Positions 1 through 15,529 of a stretch of 64,000 bases of DNA are shown here, piece after piece. The notes beneath the pieces were generated by a model. The model had not been told where the DNA came from, made no database searches, and saw nothing but the letters and a program-made list of their open reading frames with translations. Made by a program: the position numbers and the translations under genes. How positions within the stretch are numbered: the stretch's first letter is position 1; each line of letters starts with the position of its first letter. Origin of the DNA: Hirudinaria manillensis (lineage: Eukaryota > Annelida > Clitellata > Hirudinida > Hirudinidae); assembly GCA_034509925.1 (NCBI GenBank), contig CM067529.1:5587001-5651000 (forward strand), read 5' to 3'.

Positions 1-845
1 GGATGCTGTTGCACGCAATAATTTTTATGTGATTGAAGTCCGTTCCGTGACACAATGATTAAAACTAATTTTTCAAACATATCATTCAAGAAATGCCAAT
101 TTAATTTTAATTAGATTATGGCTTATTACAATTTTCACGAGTTTATAAGTTTGAGCCAAAAAGTTAACAAGTAATTAATATAACTCCAATTAATATCCTA
201 ATCTTATTGGCCTGCATACCCCGGGAAATTTTGAATGAATTGCTTTTTCAATTCTTTTAATTTGTTTGACTTAAAGTTGGGTAAGTTGTAAATTCATTTC
301 ATAGACTTAAGTTGTATAATATTTTTTATTTCCAAGTAGACCATCAAAATTATTTTTTAATCGAATTATTTTTTAGTTTATACATTTTAATTCTAGAATT
401 TAGTCATAAAATCCTTAGCACTAGCAAGGTTTACCTTGTAATGTTTCAATGTCGATCTTCCTTAGTTTTAATGAATTTTATTCCAGAAGCGGACTCGCCA
501 AGCATCAAGTATCCGCTCAGGAAATACGTGATGAAAAGAAGTGCAAAGGATCAAGCTTGAAAATAATTTACTTTAGATAAATCATATACTAAATGCTGAA
601 ATAATTATTGATACAACAAAATAGCTATTATTTTTTCAAAGATATTTTGGCCTTATTTGTCCGTTTCTTTCATGTCGAGGCGCACGCCACATCTTAAACA
701 TTTTATAAAAGTGCATATTCTACTCAATGCGAATGATGTCAATTAGTGTCAATTGTGATTGGTTTATTGAAATCTGATATGAATGTTTTAAGTAAAGTGA
801 TCGTCATCCCCACAGTCTCTTTAGAGTTTCGATGGGGAGTTTATT
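1..845. repeat. Long direct repeat, copy 1 (interrupted on the right)
   Basis: This stretch is nearly identical to 9,872-10,706, differing by scattered substitutions and a few small indels. It holds no convincing coding region. Identity stops abruptly after the shared motif gggagtttatt; copy 2 continues into unique sequence, while this copy runs into an ATT/ATA-rich tail and then a retrotransposon. Copy 2 therefore records the empty site. The repeat may extend left beyond the window. Confidence 0.9.
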
Positions 846-935
846 ATTATTATATAAGGCACGGGCGAACCCCTCGCCTGAACAAAATCAGAAAACTTTC
901 AACAAAAACTAACGAACTATATACAAAATCGCTCT

Positions 936-2774
936 CTAACAAATCAAATATTTACAATCTCCGAAGTGGTCATCTAATAAAATTTTAAATAATTCAATAT
1001 TCTTTGCTTCGACAACTTCCTGAGGAAGCTTGTTCCAGCTCTCCACGACTCTGTTGCTAAAGAAAAATTTTCTCAAGTCTTTATGTGCCACTCCTGTTGC
1101 CAGCTTCCAGTCGTGACCTCTTGTCCTCTCATCTGGACATGACATGAGTCTAGGGCCCCATACATTCTGTGCAGATCCTTTGATGATGTTGAATAATAAA
1201 ATCAAATCGGCCCTTTTTCTTCTGAATACCAGCGATGGCAGCCCCAGTTTTTTCAGTCTCTCTTCATAAACTAAATTCCTGCAAGTCTTGCACATTAGGG
1301 TGAACCGGTGTTGCACCCTTTCTAAAGTGTCTTCTTGGCCTTTTCTGTGTGGACTCAAAACCTGTATCGCATACTCCAACTGAGGCCTCACCAAGGCTTT
1401 GTAAAGCAGGACCAAAACATTTTCCGACGGATGTTTGAAATTTCTGTAAATAATTCCTAGCATCTGGTTAGCTCTGTTGACCCTCTGTAGGACATGCTCT
1501 TTGAAGTTAAGGTTTGGATCCAATGTAATGCCCAGATCTGAAATTTTGTCCACGTTAGGAATTGGATAAGTGGCTCCATCTGTGTCCATTATGGTGTATT
1601 CGTGGTCGTCTTTTTTTATGCCAAATTTCATACAACTGCATTTATCATAATTAACCTTCAGTCCCCATTCATTGTACCATCTCATGACCCTGCCAAGATC
1701 ATATTGCAACAACTGGCTATCATCCGGGGTCAATGTTCTGTACAATTTAGCATCGTCAGAAAACAAAAGCATATTGTTGCAGACCTCGTATATATCGTTT
1801 ATATAAATGATGAAGAGGATAGGACCAAGGACACTGCCCTGTGGCACTCCACTGGTAATCGGATATTTTTCTGAGAGGACTCCATTCACCACTACTCTGA
1901 ACGATCTCTGCGTCAAGTAATTTTCTATCCACTGAATCAGCCCCGTGTGGACTCCGTATCTCTTTAGCTTGAACAAAAGTTTTCCATGTGGAATTTTATC
2001 AAACGCTTTCTCCAAATCTGTATACACCATATCTATTTCAGAGCCTCCGTCAATTGCATTAGTAACAATATCCAAAAATCTCAAAAGCTGCAGTGTGGTT
2101 GATCGACCAGGTACAAAGCCAAACTGGGCCGGACAGAACAGATTATATTTCAAAAAATATTCCATTATGTGATCCTTTATAATAGATTCTAGGATCTTAC
2201 AACATACGGATGTTAGGGCAACTGGTCTGTAATTTCTGGCATCATTTCTGTAACCTTTCTTGTGTATCGGGACCACAGTTCCCATTCTCCAATCCTCAAA
2301 CACCGTTGCTGTCTCCAAAGATCCCTCGAATATCCTGGACAAGTATTCTGAGATAACATATCTAGTCTCCCACAAAATTCTGGGATGAATTCCATCAGGA
2401 CCAGATGATTTGTGTCTGCTGAGGTTGTTTAATTTCCTAATTATTGTAAAAGCATCCACTTTCAGCTCTGTCATTCCTTCCACTGGGACTTTGGGTTGGA
2501 AGTTCTCGTTCATTTGGCATTTATCTTCTATCTCATAAACGGAGGAAAAAAATTTTGCAAATGCCTCTGCTCTTTCCTTATCATCCGTAATCTCTCGTCC
2601 GTCTTCAATCATCGTGGCCACCAAGCTTCTACATGATGCCTTCTTATTGACCAAACTCCAGAATAACTTGGGATTGCTTTTATATTGCCTTGCAATATGA
2701 TTCTGGCTTTCAACACTTAATTTCCTTGAGAGTACCCTGACCTTTTCCCTCACCTGGTTGAATTCTGTCTTCAC
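936..2774 (-). pseudogene. LINE reverse transcriptase domain (ORF2 remnant, about 610 codons)
   Basis: A long uninterrupted frame contains the standard reverse transcriptase blocks in order: NYRPVALTSVCCKILE, FGFVPGRSTTLQLL, YTDLEKAFDKIPH, the GVPQGSVLGPILF block and the catalytic FSDD box (usually FADD or YADD). A C-terminal thumb-like region ends near ESWNKLPQEVVEA, typical of the jockey/CR1 superfamily. No ATG start is implied; in the intact element this would continue in frame from the endonuclease. The Asp pair is retained, but the upstream frameshifts and missing 5' end make activity unlikely. Confidence 0.9.
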
Positions 2775-2846
2775 CTCCTCTCCGTGTCTGTATAATTTCC
2801 TCCACAGCTGATGTTTCCCTATTGATCAACTCTTTCAATTCCTCCG

Positions 2847-3278
2847 TCATTTTGAAATAGAATTTTTCTTGGCTGTTTTCTGAGGTACATGCTGCTTAGT
2901 TGCTGAGATCAATGAATCCCTGAAAAAACACCAGTCTGTCTCGGTTGAGACCTCTGATGGTGGATGGCTCTCAAAAATCCCAGCAATGGAGGACCTCATA
3001 TCATCGTAATTGGCCAATTCATAACAGAATTTCTTCCGGACCTCCCCAACTGAGCCATTGTCCAGACAATTCTTGAACCTTATGACATCATGGTCACTAT
3101 TTCCCAAAGGTGGACCATGGATTATGTCATAAATCAGTTCCTTGTCTGTGATAACTAGATCCAAAACATTAGGAATCTCTTTCAATCTTCTTCTAGTTGG
3201 TTCAATGATGTGCTGTAGCAAATGTTTATTTCTGAGGAACTCCAAAAATAAATACTCTAAACTTTCTTCTTTCCCCAA
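2847..3278 (-). pseudogene. LINE endonuclease, C-terminal fragment
   Basis: About 143 codons resemble the last part of an apurinic-type (exonuclease-endonuclease-phosphatase) retroelement endonuclease. The diagnostic pieces are VLDLVITD followed by GNSDHDVIRF, where the SDH residues are catalytic in this family. The N-terminal half of the domain is absent because the element is truncated at about 3,280. The frame ends just before 2,847. The 70 bases that follow read in another frame, and a further shift leads into the reverse transcriptase frame. Confidence 0.75.
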
Positions 3279-3285
3279 GCAGGAG

Positions 3286-3665
3286 ACATACGAAATGTGA
3301 AGATATCTTTATTTCTCGCACTCCTACGATTCCAACAGATGTACCATTTCAATTTAAGATTACAATTCCCAATTCGATTGGCATTTGCATTCATAAAAAA
3401 ACATGGACATGGACAATCTTTAGAATTGCATGGTTTAGATTTAGGCACGGACTGCTTCTCGCGTGGACAATTACATGTTAAGTTTTCTAAAATCGGCACG
3501 CCTGATAATGTCTACATTTATACAGAGAACGAAAAAGCTTATAATATCGTAACCCTCAAGCATTGTGAAATTGTAAAAAGAAACATATTAGAAAATATGT
3601 ACTAAATTTCATTTTTTTTAATTAATCAGATTGAGCCACAGCAACGCGTGGCTGGGCACCGCTAG
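3286..3665 (+). mobile_element. 3' end of an autonomous Helitron
   Basis: The block ends with the Helitron 3' signature: a short palindrome (agccac, loop, gtggct at 3634-3653), then tgggcaccg and terminal CTAG at 3662-3665, followed by a host T. Upstream it encodes the C-terminus of the Helitron helicase. The last 60 bases match a second, non-autonomous Helitron at 14,700-15,063. The left part of the element is missing where the LINE begins. Confidence 0.85.
3297..3605 (+). pseudogene. Helitron helicase (Pif1-like) C-terminal fragment
   Basis: About 100 codons match the tail of Rep/Helicase proteins of Helitrons: LQFPIRLAFAFIKKHGHGQS (family form FP..PAFAMTINKSQGQS), LELHGLDLGTDCFSRGQLHV and KFSKIGTPDNVYIYT. 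These correspond to superfamily 1 helicase motifs V and VI. The usual KSQGQS appears as KHGHGQS, so the motif is degraded. No Rep nuclease or helicase core remains in the window. The frame closes at 3,605, 60 bases before the Helitron terminus, as expected for an authentic 3' end. Confidence 0.85.
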
Positions 3666-4038
3666 TACATTAATATAAATTTGAAATTTAGCTGGAGCTG
3701 AGGCGATCTGTCCGGCAATAGTCATCTTCCAAAGAATTACAAGAACTGGTTACACTAAATTGAAGCAAACTTCTTGTTTTCAACTTTGATGTCAACTTTT
3801 AATGTTTCTTAGTGAAAGCCTAAATGACTTGATATATTAAGCCTTACCAATATTATCCAATTATTTAGTGTCGAATATTTTAAATAATTTATTTAAAATA
3901 AAATATAAAATAATTGTTTATAACCATTAGATAAATATAAGGAAAAAAACCGGAAGTTACACTTCGTATACAAACCTCTAAAGAAAAGTTTGAATCAGCT
4001 TTCTGCTGTGGCGTCAGTACGTGTCTGTTAGTTACGCC
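3666..4038. other. Intergenic, upstream of V-ATPase B
   Basis: No coding potential is seen. The first 25 bases (3,666-3,690) are repeated exactly at 14,000-14,024. The region just before 4,039 is the presumed 5' leader of the V-ATPase gene. Confidence 0.5.
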
Positions 4039-7753
<3,715 letters not shown>

Positions 7754-8342
7754 AAGCTATATTGAAAAATGCTGCCTTAGAACATCTCCAATGGATGAGC
7801 TTCATTGTGTTATGTGTTCTTTGAACATTTTTTGTATTATCTGGTCATCTTTGATTATCATCTCATAAAAGGCAAGAAGGTTGATCAATAAAGTATATTG
7901 GGAAAATTATATTTGACGTAATTGCTTTCTGATGTAAGATCTATGAGAACAAACGTTTTCAAGTTTGAGACAGTTCACTGACCAAGGCGGGACAAGCAGG
8001 GCGTGGTCCGTTGGACGAAGTTAAAGTCGTAAATACTAATTTGGGAATTTGAGACGAGATCAACTTAATTGAATGTAACAAGTTTACTTGTAAGATCTTA
8101 CAAGTGCTACTTCGTGCAATAATGAGTCTTTGTGTGAATTTGCACCTCCAATTAACAAGTAAAGGTCAACGTCTCTAAATTGCTTGCCACAAGTCAACAA
8201 ATACGGAAATATTTATTTACTTTTTCACCCCAGGAAAGTGTGTCCGGGAATTAATAATCGACATATAACTCTAAAATACCAAGAGAAATTAGTATTCCGT
8301 AAAAAAATGCTTACGTCAACCACAGTTGAATATGAACAAAAC
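7754..8342. other. 3' UTR of V-ATPase B and spacer before P1
   Basis: The first 140 bases are the V-ATPase 3' UTR, with AATAAA at 7,887-7,892. The rest is AT-rich spacer with no gene visible; the promoter of P1 should lie here. Confidence 0.6.
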
Positions 8343-9705
8343 ATGAAATTTTCCCCAAAAAACATACTTTTGTATTTATTTACTTTGTCGAAATGTGAAG
8401 GTAAACTTAATTGAAATATCATTTGAAATCGTTTATAAAATTCGGTAACCGGTGAACAGTTTTTATTTCATGTATATCATGACTTATGTTGGAAAATTTT
8501 GCTTATGAATATCCTAAAATGGAAGAAATACCTTTCGGTTATTTAACTCGCTTATAAAATTTGAAGTGATGAGAGTTTAACACTTCAATCCTACAAATTT
8601 GGTTTTTGTTAATAAAGCATTTACCTTGAACAAATAATGTTCAAATAATGAAATTTTATCATTCATGTACATTTGCGTCAGGGACGTCATTGCTAGTCCA
8701 AACATAAATTTCAGTTCACAACTATTCAATCTTAGATCCAGGGTTTATATAAACATGATAATATTAAATAATAAGAAAGCAAACAATTGGTGATAAATTG
8801 TAAATACTAAGCTAATTTTATTAATTCATTAACAAAATGGTTGTCATTCAGAGCTCTCCATCGTCTGCTTTACATCTTGTGTCTTGTACAGAGATGGAGT
8901 TGAATTTATCAAGATCCAAAGAGAAGATTGGTTGGTGCCAACGAAACTGAACTATGATGACAACAAATTAGTAACTTCATTTTGCACGTAATGTTTCCTT
9001 TTATTTAACTTTTGTCTAACTTGTCTTAATTTCGTCGACTAGATAGCCCTTAGCGTAATGAACAAAGATGGTAAGGTAGGGGCCTTAATGATCAAGTCGT
9101 CTCCTCAAGGCTCTTACGATACCGACGGACAAAGATGGAGATGCAATCAAAGTGCGGATGCGTTTTTTCCTTGGAACAGCATGGCATTTAACGATAGCCT
9201 TTGGCCAAAGGCAAAGTTCGTTGGCTTCAACGGCGATTGTCAATACGAAGAGAATTTTTTCACAGGATGCGTAAAAATGAGTGAATATGCATCTTGGATT
9301 GCGACCTCGTCAAAATCCAAGAAATTTTACTGTCGAATGGGTCGGTTGAAGATGTTTTAATTGGTTTAATAAATAATAAATATTTACAATTTATAATATA
9401 ACAAACAATTTATTCGTAGCATCTTATTCATGATGATCTAGCAATGTAAATTTTATTCAATCGCAAAATTAACAATTTTTTTCTACGAAGACATGGCGAA
9501 ACAAGGCAGAGGTTTAAACTTAGGCAGTGTTCCAGACAGAAAGGACCTCCAGATAAAAAAACCAAAGAGTAGTTTGGCTTGGAGAATTACTTTGATATTC
9601 TCGCTGCTAACGGCAGTGCTGGCAGGACTGATCTTGATTACCATCATCAGTCTATCGGTATACAATGAACATTCAAAATTGGCCCAATGTTGGCCCAAGA
9701 TTTAA
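8343..9705 (+). CDS. P1: type I membrane protein with lectin-like beta-sandwich ectodomain
   Basis: Four exons (8343-8400, 8852-8970, 9043-9340, 9491-9705) encode 229 residues. Exon 1 is a signal peptide (MKFSPKNILLYLFTLSKCE). Exons 2-3 form one domain whose pattern (LYRDG, W, LIALSV, G.LMI, DTDGQRWRC, FNDSLWPKAKF, SWI, FYCRM) matches a galactose-binding-like beta-sandwich common in invertebrate secreted proteins. Exon 4 adds GRGLNLGSVPDRK, a membrane helix around ITLIFSLLTAVLAGLILITI and a 16-residue tail. Exon 3 alone reads to a stop at 9,360, but its donor (CGAATGG|GTCGG) joins exon 4 in phase 1 exactly as in P2 and P4. P1 is the first of four paralogs. Ligand and function are unknown. Confidence 0.8.
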
Positions 9706-9871
9706 AATTTCACGAGGCATGCAAGGTCAATAGGAATGCATATGAGTATTAATAAATATTATTTTTTTCTAAATTTAACAACAAATAAATAATGACGTTT
9801 TACACATGAGGAATAGAATTCTCCCCAAGCCATAAAGTTTCCAAATATTTGTTCTTGAGAGTTGGACGAGT
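9706..9871. other. 3' flank of P1
   Basis: AT-rich spacer with AATAAA-like hexamers (near 9,749 and 9,784) that could polyadenylate P1. Nothing else is seen before the long repeat. Confidence 0.4.
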
Positions 9872-10706
9872 TGGATGCTGTTGCACGCAATAATTTTTAT
9901 GTGATTGAAGTCCATTCCGTGACACAATGATTAAAACTAATTTTTCAAACATATCATTCAAGAAATGCCAATTTAATTTTAATTGGATTATGGCTTATTA
10001 CAATTTTCACGAGTTTATAAGTTTGAGCCAAAAAGTTAACAAGTAATTAATATAACTCCAATTAATATTCTAATCATATTGGCCTGCATACCCCGGGAAA
10101 TTTTGCATGAATTGATTTTTCAATTCTTTTAATTTGTTTGACTTAAAGTTGGGTAAGTTGTAAATTCATTTCATAGACTTAAGTTGTATAATATTTTTTA
10201 TTTCCAAATAGACCATCAAAATTATTTTTTAATCATATTATTTCTTAGTTTATACATTTCTAGAATTTAGTCATAAAATCCTTAGCACTAGCAAGGCTTA
10301 CCTTTTAATATTTCGATCTTCCTTAGTTTTAATGAATTTTATTCCAGAAGCGGACTCGCAAAGCATCAAGTATCCACCCAGTTAATACATGATGAAAAGA
10401 AGTGGAAAGGATCAAGCTTGAAAATAATTTACTTTAGATAAATCATATACTAAATGCTGAAATAATTATTGATACAACAAAATAGCTATTATTTTTTCAA
10501 AGCTATTTTGGCCTTATTTGTCCGTTTCTTTCATGTCGAGGCGCACGCCACATCTTAAACATTTTATAAAAGTGCATATTCTACTCAATGCCAATGATGT
10601 CAATTAGTGTCAATTGTTATTTGTTTATTGAAATCTGATATGAATGTTTTAAGTAAAGTGACCGTCATCACCACAGTCTCTTTAGAGTTTCGATGGGGAG
10701 TTTATT
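9872..10706. repeat. Long direct repeat, copy 2 (uninterrupted)
   Basis: Same sequence as 1-845, in the same orientation. At 10,706 it continues without interruption into gtccgaaaaagtt, so it is the unoccupied site for the LINE that follows copy 1. No gene is evident in it. Confidence 0.9.
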
Positions 10707-11240
10707 GTCCGAAAAAGTTATTTTAATGGTTATTTTAAAACTTTGGTGTCCATATGCGATTAATTTTATACACTCACGTTTGGCCCTGCCACCCCTGTGA
10801 AAGTCTTATGTACGGATGTCTTTTACGGACAACCCAGAGAAAATAATTTGCGCGTTCAAGAAAAAAGATTTATTGATCAAAAGCACAAAATCAATTATAA
10901 CTCGGTCTTAGAAACTAGGAAAAAATACTTCTAAATGGAACAATATGATAAAGATGCCCAAGACCCGGCAATAGGAAACCTAAAATGGCCACAACGCAAG
11001 CTCATAAAAAGAGTAATAATGGAAAATCTCTGTGCTAAATTAAGCAATTGGCACATTAAGGTTGATAAATGAAAATAATGTTTATTCGCTGTTAATTAAT
11101 GGAGACATAAAAGTGTCAAAGCAACATTTCAATTGATCTGATTCAAGAAATAACCAAAAATCCAATATAATGGAATGAGATATGCTCAAAGTTGTTTAGG
11201 TGCAATGATTTGCTTGTTAGAGATCTATGGATCTTCAACT
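10707..11240. other. Intergenic, 3' side of the tropomyosin-like gene
   Basis: No coding potential is recognised. It presumably contains the 3' UTR of the minus-strand gene that ends at 11,241. Confidence 0.4.
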
Positions 11241-13801
11241 TTATAGATCTTCAAGGTCTCTGTAGCAAGCTTCCAACTCTTCTCTTAGCTGAGTATATTC
11301 AGCTTCTTTTTCAACAAGTCTCCCTGGGAATCATAGCAATGATGTGTTTTAAAGTACAATAGGGAATTTAAGCTATGTGATGAAATACGATTAATTTATT
11401 AAATAAATAAGCTAATAAGTAGACACCAGAACCTTCGAAAGAAGCCAAGTAATACTAACTTTCGGTTTTCTCAAGTTCCCATCGTTTGCAAGTTATTTCT
11501 CGGGTCTGACTATCGATGACATCATGGGACTGAAACAAAAGCATTGTTTAGTGTTTGTAAATAATAATTATGATAAATCCAAAGTTTAAAAAAACCTCTT
11601 TAAGCTTTTCTCTTAACTCAGAAATGGTGTTCTCATAATTTTCTTCTTTACTTGACATCTAAATGTAGCAATTATTCAAAAAGCAAGAACGTTTTAATGT
11701 TTTCACAGATCTGTTGTCAAAACATAATAAATTTCAAGCCTGAGCTAATGGGCTATGCAGATTATCATATTAGGTTGGTTGGGCTCACTGTTTGATGAAC
11801 AATTTGAAGTGACCTCAGGTTATCTGCAGTCTGTTGAAGTTCTTCATCAAGCAAATGAACTTTTCTACAAAAATATTGTAATTAAAGTTATTTTTGAACG
11901 TCATACATCAAGTAATCCATTCATAGCTTAGGTTTGTATTGTAATTTTGATTGTAATTGCTAAATTTGAAACCATCCCAATGCATTAAGTACACACTTAA
12001 TTTGATTTTTTTTGTAAAAAAAGAACTTATTATTGAAAGTGCAATTAGATACAGAATTGATTTAAACCTTATGTTTTTTGGTCTATAAATGATTAGTTTC
12101 ATTCACTTAGAAGTGCTACATGGCAAAGTAAAAGTGTTTCTAAAAATCTTAACAACAATTTGAAATTTCTCTGCGAGTAAAAAGTACTTTTGACATATTT
12201 AACGTGCTACTTTTACTTCATCAGCAAATAATATTGCTTTTTAGTGACAATGAAAAATCTTGCAATGCTTGCTAACCATTATTTTTGGTCACAAATCAAC
12301 ACATCCAAATGAGACAATCCAACAATGCTGTATAAGACTGATAGAAATTAGAATAATCTAGGCTGATCCGAGCACAATTCAACCATGCCAGTAAAAAAGA
12401 CCCCATTACATATTCCAAGTGATGATTTCACAATAATTTATTAACTCAAAAACCTTCATTTTATACTTTAAAAAGAATTTATGGTCTTTTATGGTAATTA
12501 CAAAGTTCTATGAAGCTTTCAAAAACAAAAACAAAAACAAACCCCTCTGCAATTTCTCTTCTCTCTTCACTTCTTTCATATTCAGCCTCAACAAGGCACA
12601 ATTTTCCTGCCACCTACAAACACAAAAATAATTAAAAAAGGCATTAAAATTATAAAAGTTAATTAGGCTTTTAGCTTTGCCCAAAGAATTGATTATTAAA
12701 AATGCTATTATTTTAAGAAATATTTTAACTATGGCTGAAATAGAACAATTGCCATTAAGTCAATATTTAATTTATTTTTATTTAACAGATTTTCTAATCT
12801 TCATGCATTCTTGATCATGTGTTAACTTTTACAAATCCCAAATTATGTTAAATGAACATTGGGCGGTTATTCATATTTATATTATTAAACTTTTAATAAT
12901 AACAATATAGTTGCAATGAAGTAAACAATACCCACCTACAATCATTCATTTTATTACATGCTTTTGTTTATTATGGATAAAAACAAGACTAAGAAACATT
13001 ATTTGTTTACCATAGTTCCAAGCATTAAATAGTAACCAGACGAGCTATTCACCAGTCTTGTGTGCATACCAATAATAACTTTGAATATGATGAACAATTG
13101 CCAGTATGCAATACTTGAGAGTCCTTAAAAGTAAATAAATAGATGAATACCTCTTTGTATTTCTGCTCTGCTTCATCAACAGTTGCCTTGAGAACTTGAA
13201 TCTGATTTTCTAGTGTTGAGATCTTTTCCTCATCTATGATTTGACGTGACAAATTAACTCTTTGGATCCTTCAATTGGTAATGTTTAAGTATGTACTGCA
13301 AAGGAAATCTAACTTATTTTCAATAAATTATATGAGTTAGAAAAATATATGTATTAGAATACATTTATATTGATTTATGTTCTTTTTGACTAATTTTTTT
13401 TCAGAAAATGTGGAATACATAACAGTTCTGTGATAAGTAATTATATTTTTACTGCTGCAGTAAACGATTGAAACCTCTTGCATTCATCGAGATCCATTGA
13501 AACTTCGTTTAACTTATTTACAACTTGCTGATGTCTACATTCAAGCTGACGGTTTTCACTTTCTAAAAGTTGTAAAGCCTTTATATGAGAAGCTACTTTG
13601 TTTTCGGCCTGCACAAACCAATAATATTATAGAACCATTAATATTAAAACATTGTAACACATGATTTACTTCGATTCTGTTACTTCTCTCCAACTCAAAT
13701 GCAAAACATTTTTCTTCATATAAAGTTCTGTATTTTTCAACATCACCTCGCAAAGAATGCATTTTTTCTTTTAAACATCTCAACATGTTTGTACCCGACA
13801 T
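11241..13801 (-). CDS. Divergent short tropomyosin-like coiled-coil protein
   Basis: Eight exons on the minus strand (13801-13670, 13608-13475, 13259-13151, 12613-12543, 11864-11789, 11658-11596, 11529-11460, 11326-11241) join in phase to 246 residues. Low-molecular-weight tropomyosins are about 248, and each exon aligns with the corresponding tropomyosin exon: MLRCLKEKMHSLRGDVEKY at the start, then NKLNEVSMDLDECKR, DEEKISTLENQIQVLK, VAGKLCLVEAEYERSEERRE, VHLLDEELQQTADNLRSLQ and QLREELEACYRDLEDL at the end. Heptads are kept but identity is low, with unusual Cys, His and Trp residues. Tropomyosins bind along actin filaments. Whether this divergent member still does is unknown; a specialised cytoskeletal or ciliary role is possible. 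Conventional tropomyosin should exist elsewhere in the genome. Confidence 0.85.
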
Positions 13802-14699
13802 TTTCTACCTAACCTAATGACTAATGAATTAGGTCGCCGCGTAGAACAAATCTAAGAAACCTCCTGGCGGAACTCCTTGAAGGAGCTAAGCGTTTCTAAG
13901 GTAAACTTAACAGTTTAATTCAACATTTTGTTTTAAATTAAATGGATAGCTAATCTATTTATGACTTTTGATTATAGTTATATTTTAAAACATAATTAAT
14001 ACATTAATATAAATTTGAAATTTAAAAGAAGTTAACAGACGTGTTTTTGCAACTAATTACTTAGTATTTAAAATATAAATTATTACTAAATTTATATCAG
14101 AAACAATTAAATTTAATATTAATCACCAGTTCTACAAATAAATTGCTAACTAGTTACCTCCCTTTAAACACAAAATTTCAATATCCGTGCCAAAAATGAA
14201 CATGATCGATACCAAATTGGAATGGAACCATCAATTTTTTTTATGCAGAAAGCAAAAAAGGTAGTCACCATTCAAAAGAAACAAGTTACCTCCCCTGCCT
14301 AATTTTACCCTCGTCCAACTTCGACTAAATTTTAAGATATGTAGCGCATGAATGTAAATATTCTTTTTGAAAAGTTGAATATGCACCCTACAAATCACAG
14401 AGGCACCACTAGCACTATATACATCAAGTAATCTGTATGGACTCCCTCCGTGAAACTAAATTAAGGTTTGGTCTTTCGGATAATTTCGGATTTTTAGAAA
14501 TAGTTACATAATGAAGTAATTATGCTGAACTTAATTTCATAAATGTCTTACCTAATACATATTTTTAATTAAATAAATCTAAAAAAATAAATTAACTCTA
14601 TTAAGTAATTTAACTATTTTTCCAAATATTTCGTTACTTTTTCTTAAATGTTTTCATGAAGACGTGGCAAATCACTTTTGTTATCTATATTTCTATATA
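13802..14699. other. Intergenic, divergent promoter region
   Basis: No exons are recognised. Bases 14,000-14,024 repeat exactly the 25 bases next to the Helitron end at 3,666. The segment just above 13,801 should contain the promoter of the tropomyosin-like gene. Confidence 0.4.
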
Positions 14700-15063
14700 T
14701 CTATATAAATAAAATTGCAATGTGTGTTTGTAACATGCAAATGTTCTCTGAAAGTACTTGACCAATTGCTTTGAAATTTTGACACAACATGGTACTCGAT
14801 AAGGGGAGTGTTTGTATATAGGTTATATGCATGTGCCACAACTATATTATGTAAAAATACGCTTTTTCCGAAAATCCGGCCATCTTGCCACGACGACGTC
14901 ACGGGCTGATCTATGTAAATAAACTTTAGCGAGACATTAAAAAGCTTAAAATAACGTAATAACTCAAGCATTGTGAAATTGTAAAAATAAACATATTTGA
15001 AAATTTCTTTCTTATAAAATTAATAATCAGATTGAGCCACAACGCGTGGCTGGGCACCACTAG
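14700..15063 (+). mobile_element. Non-autonomous Helitron (364 bp, both ends present)
   Basis: The element begins TCTATATAAATAAAATTG after a host A and ends in CTAG before a host T, the A|T insertion rule of Helitrons. A perfect 6-bp palindrome (agccac aacgc gtggct, 15,035-15,051) sits 12 bases before the end. The 5' region (gtgtgtttgtaacatgc, then cttgaccaattgctttgaaa) has the layout typical of invertebrate Helitron 5' ends. It has no transposase. Its 3' 60 bases match the autonomous fragment at 3,600-3,665, which is the likely source family. Confidence 0.85.
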
Positions 15064-15529
15064 TTCTATATAAAAAATACGCAACTTGATTGCCTAACGT
15101 GGGCATAAATAGAATACTTTTCATCCTTATCAAAAAATATTTAATCATGTACAAGTTATAGCAATGCAAATCAGTAATAGCAATTAGCGAAAAAAATTCA
15201 AAATCTCAAAAGAGATTCTAAGGTTTCTAAAAAAAAGAATCTTTGGGGCTGCATTTTTTTATCACCCTGCCCCTTTAGGCGTCCGAGGGTTAATTGCCAT
15301 TAATCCACGATACATATCTCTCTCGAAAGCAACCTGGAAGGAAGAGCTGAGACGTTTAATATACATCACTTTTCAAACTTGATTATGATTTAATAAATCA
15401 AAATTTGATAAACATAAATCTCAATCATTTTAGCAGATAGTAAATACCGAAAACAAGCCCGAAAAAGATTTTTGCCCTATAGAATTCTTACGTCAACATA
15501 TCGTTGCAAAGCTAATATGACTTCATATA
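15064..15529. other. Spacer upstream of P2
   Basis: AT-rich sequence without recognisable genes; it should contain the P2 promoter. Confidence 0.4.

Larger units (their letters stand above)
846..3285 (-). mobile_element. 5'-truncated non-LTR (LINE) retrotransposon, jockey/CR1-like
   Basis: The element lies antisense. Its 3' end is on the left and finishes in a short ATA/ATT microsatellite tail, as in CR1/L2-type elements. It carries a reverse transcriptase reading frame (936-2774) and, upstream and out of frame, the C-terminal part of an endonuclease (2847-3278). The start of the endonuclease is missing and at least two frame changes separate the pieces, so it is dead. The left junction is defined by the empty copy of the flanking repeat at 10,706. 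The right junction abuts a Helitron remnant. The exact clade is uncertain. Confidence 0.85.

Noticed and set aside
1602..2395. Open frames on either strand within the LINE
   Set aside because: They are shadows of the 612-codon reverse transcriptase frame.
9341..9360. Stop codon after exon 3 of P1 (and equivalents in P2 and P4) as the true protein end
   Set aside because: All three have a donor just before the stop that joins an in-phase membrane-helix exon with a shared G(K/R)G(L/I)N motif; readthrough ends are intronic.
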